A DNA stretch of 64,000 nt from RPQJ01 sp963700045 (GCA_963700045.1 CAVOWK010000042.1:1-64000); one strand, 5' to 3'. Counted from the stretch's first letter, positions 19,441-28,239 are shown. Translations and numbers: made by a program. The notes: a model not told the origin generated them from the sequence alone.

Positions 19441-19525
19441 AGGCGGCCCCCAGTTTGAAGCAGGTCACAATGCTGAACGCGACAAACGGCAAAATACTGC
19501 AAAAGGGAGGGGTTCTGGCCTCAGA

Positions 19526-20239
19526 ATGCCCGTCATGCGCGCAGTCCCCGTGACCGCTTCCTCCCCTACACCCGTCCGTGTCCGTCTCGGCGTGGTCGTG
19601 GCCCTGCTGCTGGTGGCCTGTGCTCTTGCGGCCGGCGTCGCCGATGCCGCGCAGAAGAAAAAGCCCAAGTCGAGCGGGCCCTCGTTGACCGACGAGCACG
19701 TCTACCGCTGCAAGAGCGCGTCCGGCCATAGCTTCTTCGGCCAGAACATCCCGCCCGAGTGCATGGGTGCCGACGTCGAAGTGCTCGACGAGACGGGCCG
19801 CGTCGTGCGCATGATCCCGGGCGCAAAGTCGCTCGAGCAACTCGCCGCGCAGAAAGCGGCCGAGGACGCCAAGGCTGCGGCTGCACAGCGCGACCGCACG
19901 TTGCTCGCCACGTACCTCTCGGTCGCGGACATCGAACGGCTGCGCGACCAGCGCATCGAGCTGCTCGAACAGCAGAACGTCGTGACGCGCCAGTACATCA
20001 CCAACCTGCGCGCACGCGAGGCACGGTTGATGGAATCGGTGCAGCGCTTCCGGCCGTACAGCCCGAAGCCGAACGCACCGGCGCTGCCCGAGCAGATCGC
20101 GAGTGAAATCGTGAATACGGTGAAAGGCCTGCAGGTCTACGAGCAGGAACTGATGAAAAACACGGCGGAACGCGAGCGCGTGACGCAGGAATTTGCGGCG
20201 GATATCAGCAGGTTCAAAGAGCTGAAGGGCATCAAGTAG
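19526..20239 (+). CDS. Secreted coiled-coil protein with a DUF4124-like N-terminus
   Basis: The 237-residue product has an N-terminal signal region (GVVVALLLVACALAAGVADA) and then a short lysine-rich linker. A domain with YRCKSASGHSFFGQNIPPECMGA follows, resembling the DUF4124 'Tyr-x-Cys ... Cys' fold, and then a long helical, probably coiled-coil segment (about 100-235). The role is unknown; periplasmic scaffold or envelope protein is plausible. ATG 19535 is an alternative start. A 9-bp-unit array starts directly after its stop. Confidence 0.6.
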   Translation: MPVMRAVPVTASSPTPVRVRLGVVVALLLVACALAAGVADAAQKKKPKSSGPSLTDEHVYRCKSASGHSFFGQNIPPECMGADVEVLDETGRVVRMIPGAKSLEQLAAQKAAEDAKAAAAQRDRTLLATYLSVADIERLRDQRIELLEQQNVVTRQYITNLRAREARLMESVQRFRPYSPKPNAPALPEQIASEIVNTVKGLQVYEQELMKNTAERERVTQEFAADISRFKELKGIK

Positions 20240-20283
20240 GGTCAGGAAGGCCAGGAAGGTCAGGAAGGCCAGGAAGGCCAGGC
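20240..20283. repeat. GGAAG 9-bp array, single orientation
   Basis: Five units of the form GGAAGGCCA or GGAAGGTCA follow the stop of the coiled-coil protein gene. No CTTCC half faces it. The unit length is again 9 bp. Confidence 0.8.
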
Positions 20284-20502
20284 TCACACGCCGAACATGC
20301 CGCGGATCCACGCCACGATCTGCGGCGCACCCAACACCAGCACGATCCGGGACGCGCCCGGCCCCACGCACGACCCAGGGCGACGGCCGGATCGCTCGCT
20401 GTGAACGCAAACCTTGCGGCCGTTCCCAATGCTCGAGATCAGCTCGGGTGTTGTAATGGCCGCTCGCCAGTGAACGCGATGAAGGGCCCACCGGCAGGTT
20501 CC

Positions 20503-21981
20503 ATGGACGACGCCAGCTCGAGCCCCGCGCGCTCCTCAAGAAGGCCAATCGCCGTGGTCCTCGGCGCGAGCGGCTACATGGGGTCGAATCTGGCGCCGGC
20601 GCTGGCCTCCCACGGTTGGCAGGTGCGCGCGGTCGCGCGCAGCGCCGCCGTGCTCGAGGCCCGCGAATGGCCGGGCGTCGAGTGCCGGTCGGCGGACGTG
20701 CTCCGCCCCGAGACGCTCGGCCCGGTGCTCGAGGGCGCGGATGTCGTCTACTACCTGGCGCACATGATGTGGACCGGCGGCGACTTCGTGCCTGTCGAGC
20801 GTCGTGCGGCCGAAAACGCGCGCAATGCGTGCGAAGCGGCGGGGGTGCGACGCATCGTCTACCTGGGCGGCATCATGCCGAAGGAGAAGCGCTCCCGGCA
20901 CATGGAGGGCCGTGCGGTCGTCGGCGACGCACTGCGCGAGGGCTCGATCCAGGTGATCGAGCTGCAGGCGGCGATGATCGTCGGGCCCGGCTCGGCGGCC
21001 TTCGAGGTCATCCGCGACCTCGTCAACCACCTGCCGCTCATGATCACGCCGAAGTGGGTGCGCCGGCGCTCGACGCCGATCGCCCTCGAGAACGTGCTGA
21101 CATACATGATCGCTGCCGCGGACCTGGCGTTCGAAGGCAACCGGATACTCGAACTCGCCGGGCCGGATGTGCTCACCTACCAGGAAATCATGGAGATCTA
21201 CGGGGAATTCGTCGGCAAGAAGCCGATGGTGATTCCCGTGCCCGTGCTCACGCCGAGACTCTCCAGCTACTGGCTGTATTTCGTCACCTCCGTGCCACCG
21301 ACCACGGCGATGTCGCTGGTCGAGGGACTGTCGCACGACTACATCGGCGACGATCGGGAGATGCGCGCGCTGGTGCCGCAGCGCCTGCTCACCTTCCGCG
21401 AGTCCGTCGCCTTGACCCTGGAGGCGGAGAAAAACCACCAGACACCCGCGCGCTGGGTCGAGGGGTCCATCGCCTGCCGCGACTGGAACCCGCGCTACTC
21501 GTTCTACGCCAAGAAGTTCTGCGGCGAACACGATACCCACGCCTCACGCGAGGCGCTGTTCAAGGTGCTGCAGCAGTTCGGCAAGGACGGCGATTTCTTC
21601 TCGTATCGCCCCCTGTGGTGGCTGCGCCGCGCGTTCGACTGGCTGATCGGTGGCCCGAGCTTCCGGACCGGCCGACGCGATCCCGACACGCTGCGCATGG
21701 GCGACGTGGTGGACGGGTGGCGCGTGCTCGGCATGAAGCCCAACGAGCGGCTGACGCTGTCGATGCTGATGCGCGCGCCCGGTTCGGGCCTGCAGGAGTT
21801 CAACATCCGGGAGCGAGGCGACCGGCGCGTGGTCGAACTCTGTGCCTATTGGCACCCGGCCGGGTTCTGGGGGCTCTTGTACTGGTACGCCCACCTGCCG
21901 CTATACAGTCCACTGGTTCAAAGTGCCGTAGCAGAGGTTGCACGCCGGGCAGAATCGCTCGATGAGCGCAGCGTACACTGA
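20503..21981 (+). CDS. NAD(P)-binding SDR-like protein with DUF2867 C-terminus
   Basis: The 492-residue product has an atypical short-chain dehydrogenase N-terminal half (AVVLGASGYMGSNLAPALASHG, then YYLAHMMW and RIVYLGGIMPKE) and a C-terminal DUF2867 domain from about residue 340 (WRVLGMKPNERLTLSMLMRAPG, then LCAYWHPAGFWGLLYWYAHLP). Such two-domain proteins are annotated as DUF2867 or nucleoside-diphosphate-sugar epimerase-like; substrate is unknown. The C-terminus may associate with the membrane. I prefer ATG 20503, but ATG 20479 and GTG 20401 are in frame. The next gene follows by about 40 bp. Confidence 0.8.
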   Translation: MDDASSSPARSSRRPIAVVLGASGYMGSNLAPALASHGWQVRAVARSAAVLEAREWPGVECRSADVLRPETLGPVLEGADVVYYLAHMMWTGGDFVPVERRAAENARNACEAAGVRRIVYLGGIMPKEKRSRHMEGRAVVGDALREGSIQVIELQAAMIVGPGSAAFEVIRDLVNHLPLMITPKWVRRRSTPIALENVLTYMIAAADLAFEGNRILELAGPDVLTYQEIMEIYGEFVGKKPMVIPVPVLTPRLSSYWLYFVTSVPPTTAMSLVEGLSHDYIGDDREMRALVPQRLLTFRESVALTLEAEKNHQTPARWVEGSIACRDWNPRYSFYAKKFCGEHDTHASREALFKVLQQFGKDGDFFSYRPLWWLRRAFDWLIGGPSFRTGRRDPDTLRMGDVVDGWRVLGMKPNERLTLSMLMRAPGSGLQEFNIRERGDRRVVELCAYWHPAGFWGLLYWYAHLPLYSPLVQSAVAEVARRAESLDERSVH

Positions 21982-22020
21982 GCCGCGGCCGATCCGCCCC
22001 ACACTACAGGAGATGCCATC

Positions 22021-22650
22021 GTGCATGCGCTGAGCGCCGCAGGCCTCGCGGCCATCGCCGCCATGCTCGTGACTTCCACCGCCATGGCCATCGAAGAACC
22101 GCGCTTCAAGGTGCTCGAGAAAGACGGCAGCTTCGAGCTGCGCGAATACTCGGCCTACATCGTTGCCGAAACCCGTGTCGAAGCCGGCTTCGAGGACGCC
22201 GGCAGCCTCGCCTTCCAGCGCCTGTTCCGCTACATCAGTGGCAACAACGTTGCGCAGCAGAAGATCGCGATGACCGCACCCGTCACCCAGTCCGGCAGTG
22301 AAAAGATCAAGATGACGGCACCGGTCTCGCAGGTCGCCGACGGCAACGCCTACCTCGTCGCCTTCTCTCTGCCGTCGACCTACACGCTCGCCACTGCACC
22401 GAAGCCGCTGGACCCCACCGTCCGGATCCGCCAGGTACCGGCGCAGCTCATCGCCTGCTGGCGCTATTCGGGGCGCTGGACGGAAAGTAACTATCGCGAC
22501 CACGAAGTGCTGCTTCGCGAGCGCATCAACTCGCGTGAACTCATCGCTCGCGGCGACCCGGTGCTCGCCCGCTACAACCCACCCTTCACGCCCTGGTTCA
22601 TGCGCCGCAATGAAGTCTTGATTCCTGTAGCAGGGCAACCGAAGCGCTGA
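22021..22650 (+). CDS. SOUL-family haem-binding protein
   Basis: The 209-residue product has a signal peptide (AAIAAMLVTSTAMA) and a SOUL/HBP domain: FKVLEKDGSFELREYSAYIVAET, then repeated KIAMTAPVTQ and KIKMTAPVSQ, and the end PPFTPWFMRRNEV. Family members bind haem or porphyrins; bacterial roles are poorly known. It starts with GTG, and the protein would be periplasmic. It is convergent with dut, with a CTTCC array between them. Confidence 0.85.
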   Translation: MHALSAAGLAAIAAMLVTSTAMAIEEPRFKVLEKDGSFELREYSAYIVAETRVEAGFEDAGSLAFQRLFRYISGNNVAQQKIAMTAPVTQSGSEKIKMTAPVSQVADGNAYLVAFSLPSTYTLATAPKPLDPTVRIRQVPAQLIACWRYSGRWTESNYRDHEVLLRERINSRELIARGDPVLARYNPPFTPWFMRRNEVLIPVAGQPKR

Positions 22651-22707
22651 CTGCCGCAGCGACTCCCCGCGCCTTCGGCACGACCTTCGAGTAGTGACGT
22701 GCTGGCT

Positions 22708-22761
22708 GTTCCTCGCCTTCCTCGCCTTCCTTACCTTCCTTGCCTTCCTACCCCCTTCCCG
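22708..22761. repeat. CTTCC 9-bp array overlapping the dut stop
   Basis: Six units of the form CTTCCTCGC or CTTCCTTGC run from about 22708 to 22761. The TAG stop of dut (22748-22750, minus strand) lies inside, so the last codons of dut are array sequence. It is convergent with the SOUL gene. Confidence 0.82.
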
Positions 22762-23215
22762 AACTGCCGAAACCCCCGGCTCCCCGGTCGCTGGCCGAGA
22801 ACGCTTCCACGACCTCGAACTCCACCTGCACCACGGGCACGACGACCATCTGGGCGATGCGCTCACCGGGTTCGATCGTGAAGGCGGCCTGGCCGCGATT
22901 CCAGCACGACACCATGACCTGCCCCTGGTAGTCGGAGTCGATCAGGCCGACGAGATTGCCGAGCACGATGCCGTGCTTGTGGCCGAGGCCGGAGCGCGGC
23001 AGCAGCACCGCGGCGAGGCCGGGGTCCTCGAGATGGATTGCGATGCCAGTGGGAACCAGTTGCGTCATGCCCGGTTCGAGCACCAGCGGTGCATCGAGGC
23101 ACGCGCGCAGGTCCAGCCCCGCGGAACCGGGCGTCGCGTAATGCGGCAACGGATATTCCTTGCCGATGCGCGCATCGAGGATGCGCACCTGCAGCTTCGG
23201 GCGCTGCGCACTCAT
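22748..23215 (-). CDS. dut: Deoxyuridine 5'-triphosphate nucleotidohydrolase
   Basis: Dut hydrolyses dUTP to dUMP, keeping uracil out of DNA and feeding thymidylate synthesis. The 155-residue product has the five trimeric dUTPase motifs: AGLDLRA, PRSGLG, GLIDSDYQG, GERIAQMV and the glycine-rich tail GAGGFGSSG with the aromatic residue that stacks on uracil. I start at ATG 23215, overlapping the coaBC stop by ATGA; the pairing coaBC-dut is common in proteobacteria. Its stop codon lies in a 9-bp array, so the final residue or two are derived from it. Confidence 0.95.
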   Translation of the reverse strand: MSAQRPKLQVRILDARIGKEYPLPHYATPGSAGLDLRACLDAPLVLEPGMTQLVPTGIAIHLEDPGLAAVLLPRSGLGHKHGIVLGNLVGLIDSDYQGQVMVSCWNRGQAAFTIEPGERIAQMVVVPVVQVEFEVVEAFSASDRGAGGFGSSGRG

Positions 23216-24432
23216 CGCGGCCGGCTCCCGGCGTAACGGCCGGCAATCACCTCGATCAACTCGCCGGCGAGCCGGCACTTCGGCGCACGCTCGAGTTCGC
23301 GCTTGCCGCCCTGCCAGTACAGCGTGAGCGCGTTGTCGTCGCAGTCGAATGCGAGGCCTTCACCCACCTGGTTGGCGGCGATCATGTCGAGCTTCTTGCC
23401 CTCGAGCTTTTTCAGCGCATTGCGCTCGACGTCCTGCGTTTCGGCCGCGAAGCCGACCACGAACGGGCGCGGCGAACCGGCCGCCACGGTCGCAAGAATG
23501 TCGGGCGTGCGCGCCAGTTGCAGCGTCAGCTCGTCGCTGGTCTTCTTGATCTTGTGTGCCGCGACCTCGCGCATGCGGTAATCGGAGACGGCCGCGGCAG
23601 CGATGAAGATGTCGGTATCGGCAATTTCGGCCTGCACCGCATTCATCATCTGCTCGGCGGTCTCGACGTCGACTCGCGTCACGCCGGGCGGCGTCGGCAC
23701 GTTGACCGGGCCGCTGACGATGACGACGCTGGCACCGGCATCGCGCGCGGCCTCGGCCACCGCGTAACCCATCTTGCCCGAGCTGCGATTGGTGATGAAA
23801 CGCACGGGATCGATGCGCTCGCGCGTCGGACCGGCGGTGACGACGACCTTGCGCCCGCGCAGCAGTCCGGCGGTTGCGACGCGCGGCGCCGCCAACACCG
23901 CCTCGACGATTTCCTGCGGTTCAACCATGCGGCCGGCGCCAGTCTCGCCGCAGGCCTGGCTGCCGTCGGCGGGCCCGAGAATCGTCAACCCGCGCTGGCG
24001 CAACGTAGCGACGTTCGCCTGCGTCGCGGCATTGGCCCACATCAGGCGATTCATCGCGGGCACGACGACGATCGGTACGTCGGTTGCGAGACACAGCGTC
24101 GACAGCAGGTCGTCCGCCAGGCCGTGCGCGATCCGCGCAATGAAATCCGCGGTGGCCGGCGCGATGACGATGCGCTGCGGCCAGCGTGCGAGTTCGATGT
24201 GCCCCATGGCCGCTTCGGCCGCGGCATCCCACAGGTCCGTGCGCACAGGGCGACCCGAAAGCGCCTGGAACGTGAGCGGAGTGACGAATTGCTGCGCGCC
24301 GGCCGTCATGACGACCTGCACTTCGGCGCCGCGATCCTTGAGTCGACGCGTCAGTTCGGCGCTCTTGTAGGCGGCAATTCCGCCCGTGACACCGAGCACG
24401 ACGCGCATCGTTGGAGCTTCTGGGGCTGGCAT
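23212..24432 (-). CDS. coaBC: Bifunctional phosphopantothenoylcysteine synthetase/decarboxylase
   Basis: CoaBC joins cysteine to phosphopantothenate and decarboxylates the product, two steps of coenzyme A synthesis. The 406-residue product has the N-terminal flavin-dependent CoaC half (VLGVTGGIAAYKS, then PAMNRLMW near 150 and QACGETGAGRM near 175 with the catalytic cysteine) and the C-terminal CoaB half (VTAGPTRERIDPVRFITNRSSGKMG near 200). A second ATG at 24408 matches other family starts slightly better. It is coupled to dut by an ATGA overlap. Confidence 0.95.
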   Translation of the reverse strand: MPAPEAPTMRVVLGVTGGIAAYKSAELTRRLKDRGAEVQVVMTAGAQQFVTPLTFQALSGRPVRTDLWDAAAEAAMGHIELARWPQRIVIAPATADFIARIAHGLADDLLSTLCLATDVPIVVVPAMNRLMWANAATQANVATLRQRGLTILGPADGSQACGETGAGRMVEPQEIVEAVLAAPRVATAGLLRGRKVVVTAGPTRERIDPVRFITNRSSGKMGYAVAEAARDAGASVVIVSGPVNVPTPPGVTRVDVETAEQMMNAVQAEIADTDIFIAAAAVSDYRMREVAAHKIKKTSDELTLQLARTPDILATVAAGSPRPFVVGFAAETQDVERNALKKLEGKKLDMIAANQVGEGLAFDCDDNALTLYWQGGKRELERAPKCRLAGELIEVIAGRYAGSRPR

Positions 24433-24564
24433 GACGGACGATTATGGGGGCGCGCCGCGGGGCGCGGCAAAGGGACTGTCCGCATATCGGCGCAGCGGTC
24501 TCAGGTCATAACCATCGGCTCTGGCTTCAAGGCGCGCAATCGGCGACCGGCGGGGCGCCGACGA

Positions 24565-25380
24565 TTATTTCTGGCACTCCGGACAGAAATACGTCGAACG
24601 CTGGCCCTGGACCAGGTGCCGGATCGGCGTCCTGCAGCGCCGGCACGGCTCGCCAGCCCGCTCATAGACGAATAGTTTCTGGCGGAAGTAGCCCGGCGTG
24701 CCGTCTGCATTCACGTAATCGCGCAGCGTGGTTCCGCCCTGGCGGATCGCCTCACCGAGAACCCGCCGGATCGACTCGACGATGCGCTGCCATTCCGCCG
24801 GCTTGATCCGTCCGGCGGCCCGGCGCGGGCGGACCCCCGCCCGGAACAAGGCCTCGCTCGCATAGATGTTGCCGACGCCCACGACGACGTGCTGATCCAT
24901 CAGGAACAGTTTCACCGCGGCCTTGCGGCGCTTAGCCCGGGTGGCGAGCAGTTCCGCCGTGAGGCCTTGTTCGAGCGGCTCCGGCCCCAGCTTCACCAGC
25001 AACGGATGCTCCTCCACAGGGCCCGTGCACCAGAGCAGGCTGCCAAAGCGGCGCGGATCGTTGAAGCGCAGGCACTGACCCGAGTCGAGCACGAGGTCGT
25101 AGTGGTCGTGCAGCAACCGCGGCGAGCCCGCCGGCATCACGCGCAGGCTGCCGGACATGCCGAGATGCGCGATGAGCGAGCCGCGGTCGAGATCGATCAG
25201 CAGGTACTTGGCGCGGCGACGCACGTCGTGAATGCGCTGGCCGACGAGTTCGCGCACGAGTCTCGACTCGACGGGCCAGCGCAAACGCGGCTCGCGCAGG
25301 TCGAAAGCCGTGACTGCGTGGCCGACGATGGCTTCGCGCACTCCGCGACGTGTCGTTTCGACTTCGGGTAACTCGGGCAT
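24565..25380 (-). CDS. mutM: Formamidopyrimidine-DNA glycosylase
   Basis: MutM removes 8-oxoguanine and formamidopyrimidines from DNA and nicks the strand. The 271-residue product begins PELPEVETT with the catalytic proline and glutamate, has the lysine in RRAKYLLIDL near 58, the helix-two-turns-helix MDQHVVVGVGNIYASE near 167 and a C-terminal zinc finger with four cysteines (CRRC ... CPEC). It is intact. Upstream lies the rpmB-rpmG terminator. Confidence 0.96.
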   Translation of the reverse strand: MPELPEVETTRRGVREAIVGHAVTAFDLREPRLRWPVESRLVRELVGQRIHDVRRRAKYLLIDLDRGSLIAHLGMSGSLRVMPAGSPRLLHDHYDLVLDSGQCLRFNDPRRFGSLLWCTGPVEEHPLLVKLGPEPLEQGLTAELLATRAKRRKAAVKLFLMDQHVVVGVGNIYASEALFRAGVRPRRAAGRIKPAEWQRIVESIRRVLGEAIRQGGTTLRDYVNADGTPGYFRQKLFVYERAGEPCRRCRTPIRHLVQGQRSTYFCPECQK

Positions 25381-25471
25381 CAGGCCCGCGACGTTCCACT
25401 ATTTGCCGCTGAAAAAACAGGGGGCACAGCTGGAGTTTCGTCCCGCCCGCTACTGCTGCGCAGCCAGGCCA

Positions 25472-25500
25472 GAAACGAAAAACCCGCCGGAGGCGGGTTC
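25472..25500 (-). terminator. Rho-independent terminator after rpmG
   Basis: On the minus strand ACCCGCC and GGCGGGT form a stem around TCC and are followed by TTTTTCG, a classic hairpin and U-tract. It ends the rpmB-rpmG transcript about 46 bases after the rpmG stop. Confidence 0.88.
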
Positions 25501-25545
25501 TTCGAGACACCCGGTCAAGCCGGATGTGGAACGCGCGACCAGGGA

Positions 25546-25701
25546 TTACTTGATCTTCGCTTCCTTGTAGGCCACGTGCTTGCGGGCCTTCGGGTCGAAC
25601 TTCTTGACCTCGAGCTTCTCCGGATGAAGACGCTTGTTCTTGGTCGTCGTGTAGAAGTGGCCGGTGCCGGCGGTCGAAACGAGCTTGATCTTGTCACGCA
25701 T
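25546..25701 (-). CDS. rpmG: 50S ribosomal protein L33
   Basis: The 51-residue product is the proteobacterial L33 form without the zinc-binding cysteines: RDKIKLVSTAGTGHFYTTTKN, then LEVKKFDPKARKHVAYKEAKIK. It is the second gene of the rpmB-rpmG operon, 28 bp after rpmB. The start at 25701 gives the usual length; the longer frame upstream is not coding. Confidence 0.97.
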   Translation of the reverse strand: MRDKIKLVSTAGTGHFYTTTKNKRLHPEKLEVKKFDPKARKHVAYKEAKIK

Positions 25702-25729
25702 TTGAGTAACTCCTGCGGCTATCGGGCCG

Positions 25730-25966
25730 TCAGACCTTGACGCCCTGGGCGCGAAGTTCGTTGACGACGACTTCGATGCCCTTCTTGTCGATCGTGCGCA
25801 TGGCATTGCCGGACACGCGCAGGCTGACCCAGCGCTTTTCCGTTTCGAGCCAGAAACGCTGCGTGTGCAGGTTCGGCAGGAAGCGGCGGCGCTTGCGGTT
25901 GTTGGCGTGCGAAACGGTGTTGCCGCTCATCGGCTTCTTGCCGGTGACCTGACAGACTTTCGACAT
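25730..25966 (-). CDS. rpmB: 50S ribosomal protein L28
   Basis: The 78-residue product matches L28 along its length: SKVCQVTGKKPMSGNTVSHANN, then RRFLPNLHTQRFW and MRTIDKKGIEVVV. It is the first gene of rpmB-rpmG. Between it and radC lies a C/G-rich inverted repeat (see 26055-26146). Confidence 0.97.
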   Translation of the reverse strand: MSKVCQVTGKKPMSGNTVSHANNRKRRRFLPNLHTQRFWLETEKRWVSLRVSGNAMRTIDKKGIEVVVNELRAQGVKV

Positions 25967-26054
25967 GGTGCTGATCCTGTGACAGACGGGCCGGCCGAAA
26001 GGCGGACCCCGATAAACGAGCCGCGTTTTATACCAGTCGCCGGCCGAGGCAAGC

Positions 26055-26146
26055 TTCGGGGGACAGGGGTTAGGGGCTAGCCGGATCAACGGCGGCTGCA
26101 GCTGCTCCTCCGACTAACCCCCAACCCCTATCCCCTAACCCCTTGT
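26055..26146. repeat. Inverted repeat of GGGGTTA/TAACCCC type
   Basis: A left arm with GGGGTTAGGGGCTAG and a right arm with CTAACCCCCAACCCCTAT and CCCCTAACCCC can pair across a 40-bp centre. It lies directly after the radC stop, in the 182-bp gap before rpmB. The unit differs from the 9-bp GGAAG arrays, but the mirrored design is the same. Confidence 0.6.
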
Positions 26147-26148
26147 TT

Positions 26149-26832
26149 CTATAGCAAGCCTCTCTCGGCGAATGAAACGCAGGCCCCGTCCCCGACCACG
26201 ATGTGATCGAGCACCCGGATGTCGACCAAGGCCAGGGCGTCTCGCAGGCGCCCAGTGATCAATTCGTCCGCCTGGCTGGGTTCGGCGATACCGGACGGGT
26301 GATTGTGGGCCAGGATCACGGCCGCGGCATTGCGGGTCAGCGCGAGCTTGACGACCTCGCGCGGGTGGACGCTGGCGCCGTCGATCGTGCCACGGAAAAC
26401 TTCGTCAAAAGCGATGACCCGGTGGCGATTGTCCAGGAAAAGGCAGCAAAAGACTTCATGTTCGCGGTCCCGTAGCCGGGCCCGCAGGAAATCCCGGGTC
26501 GCCCGCGGATTGGCCAATGGCGGGCCGGCCAGCATCTGTTCGGCATAGTGGCGCCGGGACAATTCGAGCGCAGCCTGCAGCAGGGCAAACTTGGCCGCAC
26601 CAAGGCCGGGGGTACGGCAGACCGCCTGTCGCTCGGCCGTCAGCAGGCCGCGCAGAGACTTGAACTCGCCCAGCAGCCCGCGGGCGATGTCGACCGCCGT
26701 GCGGCCGCGCGTTCCTGTCTGCAGCAGGATCGCGAGCAGTTCGGCTTCCGAAAGCGCCGTCGCGCCCCGTTTCAGCAGCTTTTCACGGGGACGTTCGATT
26801 TCGGGCCATAGGGGCAGCGGCAGCGACGACAT
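26149..26832 (-). CDS. radC: RadC/JAB-domain protein
   Basis: The 227-residue product has an N-terminal helix-hairpin-helix part (ERPREKLLKRGATALSEAELLAILLQ) and a C-terminal JAB/MPN metalloprotease-like domain with the motif HNHPSG near residue 170, preceded by HPREVV. RadC was once called a DNA repair protein, a claim later withdrawn; its activity is unresolved. I start at 26832 (MSSLPLPLWPEIER), the usual place; upstream GTG 26886 and ATG 26859 are possible. Confidence 0.92.
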   Translation of the reverse strand: MSSLPLPLWPEIERPREKLLKRGATALSEAELLAILLQTGTRGRTAVDIARGLLGEFKSLRGLLTAERQAVCRTPGLGAAKFALLQAALELSRRHYAEQMLAGPPLANPRATRDFLRARLRDREHEVFCCLFLDNRHRVIAFDEVFRGTIDGASVHPREVVKLALTRNAAAVILAHNHPSGIAEPSQADELITGRLRDALALVDIRVLDHIVVGDGACVSFAERGLL

Positions 26833-26961
26833 CGGGGCTCCTCGGTCGGGGAGCGCCATGTTCGTTGCGACCGCAAGCGACGACACGGCCCATAAGCGAC
26901 GGATGCGCCATGAAATGGCGCGACCGGCACAGACACTTGAGCGCCCGACCGACAGGCGAAC

Positions 26962-27453
26962 TCAGAGTGCTTTCCTGGCAAAGCGTTCGCGCAGGGCGTC
27001 GGCCACGGCCGGATGCACGAACTCGGAGATGTTGCCGCCGAGACTCGCGATTTCGCGGATCAGCGTCGACGAGATGAAGTTGAACTGCTCGGTCGGCGTC
27101 AGGAACACCGTCTCGACCTGGTCAGTCAGGTGCCGGCTCATGGTCGCCAGCTGGAACTCGAACTCGAAATCCGACACCGCGCGCAGGCCGCGCATCATCA
27201 CGTTGAGCCCGTTGGCGCGCGCGAATTCCACGGTAAGCCCCGTGTAACCCATGACCTCGACGTTATCGAGGTCGGCGAGCACGATCTTGACCAGCTCGAT
27301 GCGTTTCTCGAGCGGAAACAACGGCGCCTTGCCCGGGTTCGCGGCAATCGCGACCACGACCTTGTCGAAGATCCGGCTCGCCCGCCGGACCAGGTCGTTG
27401 TGGCCGTTCGTGAATGGATCGAACGTGCCTGGATACATTGCGCGACTGCTCAT
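26962..27453 (-). CDS. coaD: Pantetheine-phosphate adenylyltransferase
   Basis: CoaD forms dephospho-CoA from phosphopantetheine and ATP. The 163-residue product has the nucleotidyltransferase motif YPGTFDPFTNGH (with the TxGH-like segment), RGLRAVSDFEFE near residue 90, and the C-terminal SSTLIREIA loop. Start ATG 27453 overlaps the restored stop of rsmD by ATGA, so the two are coupled. With coaBC the window holds two of the CoA steps. Confidence 0.97.
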   Translation of the reverse strand: MSSRAMYPGTFDPFTNGHNDLVRRASRIFDKVVVAIAANPGKAPLFPLEKRIELVKIVLADLDNVEVMGYTGLTVEFARANGLNVMMRGLRAVSDFEFEFQLATMSRHLTDQVETVFLTPTEQFNFISSTLIREIASLGGNISEFVHPAVADALRERFARKAL

Positions 27454-28161
27454 TCGCTCCCCCGTGCCTGGTGATCGTTGTTATGGGCCGGCGAGCCCCG
27501 GCGGGCGAGATGATAGCCGACGTCGCCCGCGCGCTTGCTGCGTAACAGCGTCCAGCCGGGCGGGCAGCGCCGGTTCACCGCGGGCCGCCACGTCCTCCAG
27601 ATAGATCCACGCCCTGGGCGCGAGCCACCCGCCACGCTCCAGTTTTTCGACCAGGACGGGCAGCCACGCCTCGTCGTAGGGCGGATCGAGGAACACGACG
27701 TCGAAGGGTTTCGAGCCGGACGGGCCACGCTCGAGCCACGCCAGCGCATCCGCCTGTTCCACGTGTCCGCGATCGCAACGGAGCTGGGCCAGCATGTCCC
27801 CGATCGCACGGGCGGACACCGGGTCGCGTTCGACGAAGACGACGTCACCGGCGCCCCGCGAGAGCGCCTCGAACCCGAGCGCGCCACTGCCCGCGAACAG
27901 GTCCAGGCAATGCGCGCCGGCCAGCTCGAATTGCAGCCAGTTGAACACGGTCTCCCGGACTCGGTCCGGAGTCGGCCGCAAGCCTGCCGATGGTGGGAAA
28001 TGCAGCTTGCGACCGCGCCATTCGCCACCGATGATTCGCACTTGGAAGCGGCCGCCTGCAGGGGCAGCCGCGCGGCGAGTCGGGGGACCGCCCGCCGGAC
28101 CGTTTGTTGCTTTGGCAAAACGGCCCGTGCGCGGAGTTTCCGGGCGATTGTTGCGCGGCAT
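27450..28161 (-). CDS. rsmD: 16S rRNA (guanine-966 N2)-methyltransferase, frameshifted near the 3' end
   Basis: RsmD methylates G966 of 16S rRNA. SAM-binding and catalytic motifs are intact: RIIGGEWRGRKLHFP, RPTPDRVRETVFNWL, LDLFAGSGALGFEALSRGA, and the NPPY-like catalytic FLDPPYDEA. The frame as read ends at 27481 with an atypical tail. The neighbouring frame supplies the expected end (PPGWTLLRSKRAGDVGYHLARR) and stops at 27450. Removing one base near 27561 joins them, giving 236 residues and an ATGA overlap with coaD, which strongly supports one gene with an extra base. The first 37 residues are a basic, low-complexity extension. Confidence 0.88.
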
Positions 28162-28239
28162 CGTCAGGCGAGCGTAGGCTTTGCGGGACTAGTATTAACG
28201 CGCGATGTTACGCGCGGCTTAAACCGAGGGGATAGTCAA

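Noticed and set aside
20284..20460. Minus-strand tail ending LVLGAPQIVAWIRGMFGV
   Set aside because: It looks like the end of a small membrane protein, but no start codon or ribosome site is visible, and joining it to an upstream frame needs another shift. Evidence is too thin to call a gene.
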